Shown piece after piece: positions 1 through 5,243 of a stretch of 5,505 bases of DNA (its first letter is position 1; every line of letters begins with the position of its first letter). The position numbers and the translations under genes were made by a program. The notes beneath the pieces are model-generated. The model did no database searches. It was not told the origin of the DNA and worked only from the letters and a program-made list of their open reading frames with translations. Source of the DNA: an uncultured Neomegalonema sp. (GTDB lineage Bacteria > Pseudomonadota > Alphaproteobacteria > Rhodobacterales > Rhodobacteraceae); the NCBI GenBank assembly GCA_937944035.1, contig CALDZQ010000272.1, positions 1 through 5,505 of the forward strand, in the 5' to 3' direction.

Positions 1-429
1 GGTCTCGACATTGGCCACATGCACCGCCGCGCCCGCCGTGCCGTAATGCACGCGATAGCCGCCGGGGTGCAGGTCGTGCTTTGGATCGCGGGCGCATAGC
101 GTGATGTCGCGGGCGGCATCTTTCAGCGCCTTGTCGATCACTGCCGCCGGATAGCGCATCCGGCCATCGTCGGGCGAATACACCGCCCCATAGGCGGTCA
201 TCGCATCAATACCGCTCTGCGGGGCGAGGCTGAGTCCGATCTCGTCGAGAATTTGATAGGCCGCGCTGTGAATGCGCTGCACATCGGAATCGCTGAGCGG
301 TTTGTACTTGCCGCCCTCAAGTCCCGCACGGATCGGGCGCATTTCTTGGGTCAGCGGGGCTTCACGCATGGCTTTACGGGCAGCGCGGCCACCGGAACGG
401 CGGGAGGTCTTTTCAAGTGTCTCGGTCAT
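1..429 (-). CDS. MttB-family (trimethylamine methyltransferase-like) protein, N-terminal part, cut by window edge
   Basis: Translating the minus strand from the ATG at 429-427 gives 143 uninterrupted codons that reach the window edge in frame. The protein begins MTETLEKTSRRSGGRAARKA, then has RAGLEGGKYKPLSDSDVQRI (about residues 34-53), an 'ILDEIGLS' helix segment, and 'HPGGYRVHYGTAGAAVHV' near residues 121-138. These match what I know of MttB-superfamily proteins in Rhodobacterales, which are usually a little over 500 residues, so roughly a quarter is visible. The family transfers methyl groups from methylamines or quaternary amines to a corrinoid protein. Archaeal MttB uses pyrrolysine, whereas most bacterial homologues lack it and act on betaines or unknown substrates. 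The deciding residue lies outside the window, so the substrate cannot be named. A GAGAG stretch about 8 bases upstream of the ATG serves as the ribosome binding site. A long non-coding leader precedes the gene, which suggests its own promoter. The family call is confident and the substrate is unknown. Confidence 0.87.
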   Translation of the reverse strand, partial: MTETLEKTSRRSGGRAARKAMREAPLTQEMRPIRAGLEGGKYKPLSDSDVQRIHSAAYQILDEIGLSLAPQSGIDAMTAYGAVYSPDDGRMRYPAAVIDKALKDAARDITLCARDPKHDLHPGGYRVHYGTAGAAVHVANVET

Positions 430-594
430 GATCGTCTCTCTGAACAGGGCTGAAAAATAGGGGTTTTCAGGTTCAAAGAGGCGGCGCTTGCCTCGGATGC
501 GAAGGTGCAATGGCTGAAAGCGTGGGGCGCGGGTCGGCGACCGATGTCAATCGGCCGATCCATCCGGTGTGAAATCTTCTTAGACGCATTCCGT

Positions 595-634
595 ACCCTG
601 CGACAATATTGCCGGGTTATGGTGTGCGCAGGGT
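595..634. repeat. Inverted repeat ACCCTGCG-N24-CGCAGGGT
   Basis: The two 8-base arms at 595-602 and 627-634 are perfect reverse complements. The 24-base centre contains the palindrome CAATATTG (604-611). The left arm overlaps the third TGCGACA copy and a weak -35-like TTGTCG on the minus strand, so a protein bound here could affect transcription of the methyltransferase gene. This may be an operator or a chance symmetry; nothing in the window identifies a binding protein. Confidence 0.3.
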
Positions 635-652
635 CAGGGCGTGGCGCGCTCA

Positions 653-680
653 TTTGCGACACGATGAGGCGTTTGCGACA
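653..680. repeat. Tandem direct repeat TTTGCGACA x2, operator-like
   Basis: TTTGCGACA occurs exactly at 653-661 and 672-680, with starts 19 bases apart, a little under two helical turns. A third partial copy, TGCGACA, lies at 599-605 in the same orientation. Direct repeats about two turns apart are typical binding sites for AraC-type and some other activators. The regulator is not identified here. The site starts about 225 bases upstream of the methyltransferase ATG and directly downstream of the small gene that ends at 696. Confidence 0.4.
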
Positions 681-695
681 AGCGGGTTGCCGGTG

Positions 696-902
696 TTATT
701 TTTTCATCATTCCCGGATCAAAAACCTGCCGCCATCTTTCGCCTTTCAGCGGGGCAGGGGGCGCCAATTCACCCGCAACGAATGTCGCGCGTTTTTTCGA
801 CATATCGGATTGATAGGTTCCGGAATCCTCAATCTTCTCGCCGGGCTTTAAAGTCCGCATGATCCGTTTGGCTGCCTTGGGCTTTGTTGGTTTTTTAGCC
901 AT
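696..902 (-). CDS. Small YjzC-like conserved hypothetical protein, 68 residues
   Basis: The ATG at 902-900 opens a 68-residue protein beginning MAKKPTKPKAAKRIMRTLKP and ending FDPGMMKK. An earlier in-frame start at 1025 would run back through the terminator and the end of the neighbouring dehydrogenase gene, so it is rejected. A GGGAAG ribosome binding site sits about 9 bases upstream of the chosen start. After a Lys-rich, probably disordered N-terminus (residues 1-18), the core reads KPGEK...SGTY (about 19-30), then AGELAPPAPLKGERW and VFDPG. This spacing of 'KPG-x-SG-Y', a 'G-LPPTP-like' turn and a final 'DP' resembles the small YjzC-type proteins found in many bacteria, whose function is unknown to me. 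It has no signal peptide, membrane segment or cysteines, so a cytoplasmic location is likely. It sits between a terminator and the methyltransferase leader and shows no obvious functional tie to either side. Confidence 0.68.
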   Translation of the reverse strand: MAKKPTKPKAAKRIMRTLKPGEKIEDSGTYQSDMSKKRATFVAGELAPPAPLKGERWRQVFDPGMMKK

Positions 903-924
903 GTCTGATCTTCCCGGTTCAAAT

Positions 925-961
925 AAAAAACTCCGGCGAGGCATAGCACCCGCCCGCCGGA
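925..961 (-). terminator. Rho-independent terminator after the sugar dehydrogenase gene
   Basis: On the minus strand TCCGGCG (961-955) pairs with CGCCGGA (938-932). Two further inner pairs, one a G-T, give about nine base pairs around a loop near GGTGCTATG. The right arm is followed by G and six Ts (931-925). This is the classic intrinsic terminator shape, 21 bases after the dehydrogenase stop codon. Its T-run ends only 22 bases before the start of the next gene, so that gene needs either read-through or a promoter overlapping the terminator. Confidence 0.85.
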
Positions 962-981
962 TATTACATCGCTTTAAAAAT

Positions 982-2100
982 CTATTGTCCGCGCGTGACG
1001 CGATAGAGGCCGCCCTCCGGGTCATCGGTCACAAACCAGAGCGCACCCGCCGGACCCGTGCGCACATCACGGATGCGCCCGAACTGGCCGACAAACAGAC
1101 GCTCCGCCTCGCGATAACCGTCTCCCTCTTGCACCAACCGCGCGATCAGGCCGGCCCGCAATGCGCCGACGAACAGGTTATCCTGCCACTCCGGAAACTG
1201 TGTGCCGCGATAAATCGTTGCGCCGGAAGGGGCGATGGACGGATCCCAGTAGTGCAGCGGCTGCTCCATGCCCGCTTTGCTGGTTCCCTCACCAATCGTA
1301 AAGCCGCTATAATGGCGACCATAGGAGATCACGGGCCAGCCGTAGTTTTTGCCCGCTTCGCTGTGATTGACCTCATCCCCGCCCCGTGCGCCATGCGAGA
1401 CGGTGATGAGCGCGCCGTCGGAAGGTCGTTTAACCGCTCCTTGCGGGTTGCGGTGGCCATAGGACCAAATCTCAGGCTGCGCGCCTTGCTGTCCGGTGAA
1501 CGGATTATCGGCGGGGACCGTGCCATCACGGTTGAGGCGGATCACCTTACCGTTATGCAGCGACAAATCTTGCGCCTTTTCGCGGTCGCCCCGATCTCCG
1601 ATGGTCATCCACAGCGTGCCGTCATCCGCGAAAATGATGCGCGAGCCGAAATGCACCCCTGCGCCACTTTCGTCTTTCTGGCGGAAAATCACACTCAGGT
1701 TTTCAAGCGCGCCCCCGTCTTCGGACAGTTGCGCACGGGCCAGCGCCGTGCGGGCGCTGCGAAAACCAACGGGTTCGGAATAGGTCAGATACACATCGCG
1801 CGTGGTCGCGAAATCGGGGGCGACGGCAATCTCCAGCAAGCCGCCCTGGCCGCGCTCGGCAACGTCGGGGACGCCTGAAACACTGCGCATTGTCCTGTCA
1901 GCGCCCACCAGTTGCAAGCGGCCCGCCCTTTCGGTCACAAGCATCGCGCCGGATGGCAGGAACGCCACAGACCACGGATGTTCCAACGGCCCCGCAAACC
2001 GTTTCACCTCAACCGTGCCGATGGCGGTTTCCGATGTTTCGGCATACGCGACAGGGGCCGCGATCAGTGCTGTAATGAAGGCGAGGGCGGAAAAGCGCAT
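982..2100 (-). CDS. PQQ-dependent aldose sugar dehydrogenase (YliI/Asd type), secreted
   Basis: This complete 372-residue protein of the soluble glucose dehydrogenase family (GSDH beta-propeller) is almost the same length as E. coli YliI/Asd. Residues 1-20 form a signal peptide ending in AYA, so the enzyme is probably periplasmic. Family landmarks in order are LEHPWSVAFLPSG (39-51), GGLLEIAVAPDF (86-97), HFGSRI (150-155), IGDRGDREKAQDL (167-179), GKVIRLNRDGTVPADNPF (184-201), SYGHRNPQG (213-221), HGARGGDEVN (236-245), NYGWPVISYG (252-261) and GRIRDVRTGPAGALWFVTDD (341-360). By family comparison H150 should be the catalytic base and R217 a PQQ contact. Such enzymes oxidise aldoses at C1 with PQQ, passing electrons to the respiratory chain; the natural sugar is unknown. 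GGAG lies about 9 bases before the ATG. The gene follows the MBL-fold gene by 69 bp and ends at a strong terminator, so it is probably the last gene of the unit. No PQQ biosynthesis gene is visible. Confidence 0.93.
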   Translation of the reverse strand: MRFSALAFITALIAAPVAYAETSETAIGTVEVKRFAGPLEHPWSVAFLPSGAMLVTERAGRLQLVGADRTMRSVSGVPDVAERGQGGLLEIAVAPDFATTRDVYLTYSEPVGFRSARTALARAQLSEDGGALENLSVIFRQKDESGAGVHFGSRIIFADDGTLWMTIGDRGDREKAQDLSLHNGKVIRLNRDGTVPADNPFTGQQGAQPEIWSYGHRNPQGAVKRPSDGALITVSHGARGGDEVNHSEAGKNYGWPVISYGRHYSGFTIGEGTSKAGMEQPLHYWDPSIAPSGATIYRGTQFPEWQDNLFVGALRAGLIARLVQEGDGYREAERLFVGQFGRIRDVRTGPAGALWFVTDDPEGGLYRVTRGQ

Positions 2101-2108
2101 AGCAGGAT

Positions 2109-2127
2109 CTCCGGTTGTTGATACCGG
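2109..2127 (-). promoter_or_regulatory. Ribosome binding site overlapped by a small hairpin
   Basis: In the leader RNA CCGGT (2127-2123) can pair with ACCGG (2115-2111) around a 7-base loop. The second arm shares two bases with the GGAG ribosome binding site (2112-2109) of the sugar dehydrogenase. A five-pair stem could modestly hinder ribosome access. It may be chance. Confidence 0.3.
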
Positions 2128-2169
2128 CAGATATAGGACGCGGCCTCGCTTAAAAAAGCGGGGGCAGCC

Positions 2170-3006
2170 TCACAAAATCCGCTGCCAACCGCTGCGCGCA
2201 AAGGTGATGTTCGGCGCTGCGGCTCTGGCTGCGTCTTCCATCGCCGTGATGGCCGCGTCGGTGCGTTCCGGATCGTGATGGGTCATCAGGATATGCTTCG
2301 CCCCGGCCAGACTTCCGATTTCAAGGCTTTGTTGCCATGTTGAGTGGCCCCATCCTTTTCGCGTGGCGATCTCGTCATCTGTGTAGGTCGCATCGCAAAT
2401 CAGCAGATCACTGCCGCGCGTCGCCTCCACGATTCCGGCATCAATCCCAGCCTCGCCCGCTTCATGGTCAGAGGCAATGCAGATAACACTTTCGCCGCTC
2501 TCAATCCGCCAACCGGCCGCCCCGTCAGGGTGGTTCAGCTCGAACGGGCGCGCCGTGCCGCCGATGCCCAACGCAACCGCTGAACCCGCGTCGGGCGCGT
2601 GCAGATCAAGGCCGTGGAAATGGATCATACTGGGGAAAACAGGCGGGGACATCAGGCACTCCAGAGTCCCGCGAAACACTTCACCATCGGTCTGATTGGC
2701 GTGCCAAATCCGCATTTTCGTCTTGCCGCAGAGCAAAGGCTCAAAAAACGGCAGACCGCAAATATGGTCCAGATGAAGATGCGTCAACAGCAGGTCAATC
2801 ACCTTGGGCCGATCATCCCCGCGCGCCATCAATGACTGGCCGAGCGCCCGGAATCCCGACCCGGCATCAACCACCAACAGGCCACGTTCTGTCTCAAGGC
2901 TGAAACAGGTGGTATCGCCCCCGAATTCGATTTTATCAGCGCCCCCTGAGAAAATCGAACCCCGCGCACCCCAAACGGTGAAAGTTATGTCGGATGAATC
3001 GCTCAT
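2170..3006 (-). CDS. Metallo-beta-lactamase-fold hydrolase, possible cyclic-nucleotide phosphodiesterase
   Basis: This complete 278-residue protein has the beta-lactamase-like fold of the tRNase Z/PDE side of the superfamily (Lactamase_B_2 type). Visible motifs are VWGARGS (11-17), GGDTTCF (29-35), VVDAGSG (45-51), the metal motif THLHLDH (75-81: H76, H78, D80, H81), NHP with H159, ASDHE (178-182), CDATYTDDE (204-212, D205 the likely bridging ligand), GWGHSTW (218-224) and MTHHDP (241-246). All expected metal ligands are present, so it should be active. The HLHLDHICGL stretch fits the first part of the class II cAMP phosphodiesterase signature as I remember it, but the end of that signature is not kept. 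It has no signal peptide, so it acts in the cytoplasm. Its ATG overlaps the cyclase stop as ATGA and no ribosome binding site is visible, which suggests translational coupling. Cleavage of cAMP is an inference from context; an RNA or another phosphodiester is also possible. Confidence 0.9.
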   Translation of the reverse strand: MSDSSDITFTVWGARGSIFSGGADKIEFGGDTTCFSLETERGLLVVDAGSGFRALGQSLMARGDDRPKVIDLLLTHLHLDHICGLPFFEPLLCGKTKMRIWHANQTDGEVFRGTLECLMSPPVFPSMIHFHGLDLHAPDAGSAVALGIGGTARPFELNHPDGAAGWRIESGESVICIASDHEAGEAGIDAGIVEATRGSDLLICDATYTDDEIATRKGWGHSTWQQSLEIGSLAGAKHILMTHHDPERTDAAITAMEDAARAAAPNITFARSGWQRIL

Positions 3007-5237
3007 TTTATGGCGGCTCTGTACACCGCATCCCGGCTTTCCGCCAGAGGGTTCAAGCGTAATTCGGCAATGCGCGACAGCATGACCTGCGCCGCATGAC
3101 GCAGATCGATATAAAGTTGCTGCCCGTTCGCGATATTGGCAAAGCGCCTCTCGGCTTCATCAAGATCAGCATCGCGGTAAGCGGCCAGCGCCTCCTGCCA
3201 GCTGTCCCGTTGGTCCTGAAATCCCTTGTTTTTGGCCAAGTGCTGATCGCCGACGACCGTGAAGATATTCAGCGGCGCGTCGCTGCGGCCCAGAACCTCG
3301 ACCCGGTCAATCTCGATCAGCGCGAAATCGCTGACCTGTGCGGCCGTTTCCTCGCCGATCAGAATGTCGATCTCATACAGCTTGGTCAGCCCCTCCAACC
3401 GCGAGGCGACATTCACAGAGTCACCGATACAGGTGTAATCAAGGCGCTTTTTTGCCCCGATCCTGCCGACACTACAGGGTCCGGTATTCACACCGATCCC
3501 GATGCGGGCGGCCGGCAAGCCGTGCGGATGATTATCGATGCGCATTTTTCCGGCGGCCTCGACCAAACCCAACGCGCCGCGAACGGCCCCTCTCGCATGG
3601 TTTTGATCCCTGCGTGGCGCATTCCAGAATGCCATGATGGCATCCCCGATGAACTTGTCGATTGTGCCGCGTTCCGCAAGGATAACCTCCGTCATCGGGG
3701 TCAAATAACCGTTCAACCATGCTATAAGCTCCTGAGGCGGTAACACGGATGATATGCTGGAAAAGTGACGAATATCACAAAATAGGATCGAAAGCTCCCG
3801 CTCCTCGCCTCCGGGACTCATGTGCTTTGCGGGATCTTTGGCGATTTCCTCGATCACATCGGGCGCGACGAAATGCTCGAATTGCTGCCGGATTTCACGC
3901 CGCTCTCGGCGCGCACCCAAATAGTCAATGCCCGCTCCCGCACTCCACGCCGCCATTCCCGCAAACATCGGAATTGTCGGACCCAAGATAAGACCGTTGT
4001 CGCGGAAGGCCAGGAAACTGAGCATCGGAATTGCCGCGACGCCGCAGATTGACAGGATGGCTGACCATCCGTAGCCGCCAAGCAAGATTGCCAGCGCGAT
4101 CAATATGCCCAGCACCCATGCCGCCGTGCGCTCCGCCCCCGCCGCCCAATCCGGCCGCGTCAGGCTGTCGCCACTGAGCAAGTGCTCCAGAACCTCCGCG
4201 TGGACCTCCACCCCCGGAACCCCGCTGCTCATCGGCGTCGCCACAATATCGCTTAGCCCCGGCGCCGTTGCGCCTACGAGAACGATATGGCCATCAATCC
4301 GGTTGCGTAAGGACGGATCGGGCGCAGTCCCTGACAAGATCGAGGCTGCCGAGATCATGCGCTCCGGGACCGATCCGCTATAGCGGACCCAAATGCCCCC
4401 GTCCGCCGTCACGCTCAGCGGCATATCGCCGACACGGATGCCGGTCATGGCGGGGGCGACGCTGCCATCAATCTCGCCCCCCGCGTCAGAACTGCGCAGC
4501 AGATACCCGCCCGCCCCTTGCGCCACCCGCAACAGCTCAAGCGAAAACGACGGGATCACCTGATCCCCGATCCGCGATACCAGCGGCACACTGCGGATAA
4601 TTCCGTCTTCGCGGTCCCGTGGCGTCAGCGTCACCGACCCCGTCCCCGCCGCCGCGTTTGAGAGAATGCCGCGATTTATATCGGCCCCTTTGAAAACCGC
4701 AATCCGCGCGGTCGGGTCAGAGCCGAGGATTGAGGGCTGCACCTTGATCTGCGGATGGCGGACGCTTCCGTCGCGCGTCAAAATCACCCCCAGCACCGAC
4801 GGAGTGTCGCCCAGTACCTCAGCAAACACGGCGTCGTGGCTGGGCGCGGGGATTGGTGCAAGGGCTGGGGCGACGCCAAACAAAGACGCCGCCCGCGCAA
4901 TCTCTTCCGGCGAGGTCCGGTCCGGCTCGGAAAAGACCATATCGAAGCCGATGGCTCTGGCCCCCATCGCCGTGAGGCGCTCGCTCAGGGCGGCTATGAC
5001 CGGGCGGGGCCAGGGCCACTGGCCGTAGCGTTCGAGCGCGGGCCGGTCGATGGCAACGATCCGCACGGGGACGGCGGGGTCATAGGGACGCGGGGCAAGG
5101 CGCTGGAAAGCGTCGAACGCCGCATTGTCCAGCCGCCGCACGAAAGGGGCATTCTGCCATGTCAGCAGCGAGATCAACGCAGTGACGAGAAGCGCGGCGA
5201 GGGCCGCCCTGCGCCGGGCTTTGGAGGCCGCGCTCAT
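3003..5237 (-). CDS. CHASE2-domain membrane adenylate cyclase (class III)
   Basis: This complete 744-residue protein makes cAMP from ATP in response to an extracytoplasmic signal. A basic N-terminus leads into a membrane helix (about 11-28). A CHASE2 domain follows (about 33-365), with VAIDRPALERYGQWPWPRP (61-79), GFDMVFSEPDR (97-107) and LVGATAPGLSD (320-330). Three membrane helices (about 372-390, 391-412, 414-436) and a linker, QFEHFVAPDVIEEIAKDP (452-469), join it to the catalytic domain (about 480-662). Metal-binding aspartates are D488 (FCDIRHF) and D532 (FIGDAIMAFW). K528 and T602 match the ATP-selecting Lys/Thr pair of cyclases such as Anabaena CyaB1, and N609 and R613 in VNVASRLE are the transition-state residues. 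An intact adenylate cyclase is therefore expected. An 80-residue tail (about 665-744) resembles TPR-like helices. The start is fixed by an in-frame TGA two codons upstream; the ribosome binding site is weak (GCAGG further back), suggesting coupling to the upstream gene. The stop overlaps the next gene by four bases. Confidence 0.95.
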   Translation of the reverse strand: MSAASKARRRAALAALLVTALISLLTWQNAPFVRRLDNAAFDAFQRLAPRPYDPAVPVRIVAIDRPALERYGQWPWPRPVIAALSERLTAMGARAIGFDMVFSEPDRTSPEEIARAASLFGVAPALAPIPAPSHDAVFAEVLGDTPSVLGVILTRDGSVRHPQIKVQPSILGSDPTARIAVFKGADINRGILSNAAAGTGSVTLTPRDREDGIIRSVPLVSRIGDQVIPSFSLELLRVAQGAGGYLLRSSDAGGEIDGSVAPAMTGIRVGDMPLSVTADGGIWVRYSGSVPERMISAASILSGTAPDPSLRNRIDGHIVLVGATAPGLSDIVATPMSSGVPGVEVHAEVLEHLLSGDSLTRPDWAAGAERTAAWVLGILIALAILLGGYGWSAILSICGVAAIPMLSFLAFRDNGLILGPTIPMFAGMAAWSAGAGIDYLGARRERREIRQQFEHFVAPDVIEEIAKDPAKHMSPGGEERELSILFCDIRHFSSISSVLPPQELIAWLNGYLTPMTEVILAERGTIDKFIGDAIMAFWNAPRRDQNHARGAVRGALGLVEAAGKMRIDNHPHGLPAARIGIGVNTGPCSVGRIGAKKRLDYTCIGDSVNVASRLEGLTKLYEIDILIGEETAAQVSDFALIEIDRVEVLGRSDAPLNIFTVVGDQHLAKNKGFQDQRDSWQEALAAYRDADLDEAERRFANIANGQQLYIDLRHAAQVMLSRIAELRLNPLAESRDAVYRAAIK

Positions 5238-5243
5238 CCCGCG

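Larger units (their letters stand above)
430..695 (-). promoter_or_regulatory. Non-coding leader/regulatory region upstream of the MttB-family gene
   Basis: No convincing gene lies in these 266 bases; the short open frames here are Arg/Ser/Pro-rich and match no family I recognise. The region does hold dense symmetry. TGCGACA occurs three times in the same orientation (599-605, 655-661, 674-680). An 8-bp inverted repeat, ACCCTGCG / CGCAGGGT, lies at 595-602 and 627-634 around the palindrome CAATATTG (604-611). GGTCG/CGACC (532-542), CCGAT/ATCGG (541-554) and the palindrome ATCGGCCGAT (550-559) cluster together. CTGAAAA/TTTTCAG (450-470) could form a small hairpin in the leader RNA. A weak sigma70-like promoter reading toward the gene may be TTGTCG (606-601), an 18-base spacer and TAAGAA (582-577). 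The layout fits regulated expression of the methyltransferase. The promoter itself is uncertain. Confidence 0.5.

Noticed and set aside
426..813. Short open frames in the leader on both strands (minus 662-426, plus 505-813, plus 609-851)
   Set aside because: They are Arg/Pro/Ser-rich, cross gene boundaries or regulatory repeats, lack good ribosome binding sites and match nothing I recognise.
903..1025. Upstream extension of the small YjzC-like protein to a start at 1025
   Set aside because: The extension would encode through the terminator hairpin and into the dehydrogenase C-terminus, whereas the ATG at 902 has a good ribosome binding site.
859..1878. Long plus-strand open frame of 339 codons
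   Set aside because: It lies antisense to the clearly conserved sugar dehydrogenase, has a scrambled composition with no recognisable motif, and spans the terminator; such frames are common opposite high-GC genes.
2147..2160. CGCTT-AAAA-AAGCG as a terminator after the MBL-fold gene
   Set aside because: The stem is only five pairs with the A/T run in the loop rather than after the stem, so it lacks intrinsic terminator structure.
3096..3743. Plus-strand open frame of 215 codons
   Set aside because: It is the mirror of the highly conserved cyclase catalytic domain and has no family resemblance of its own.
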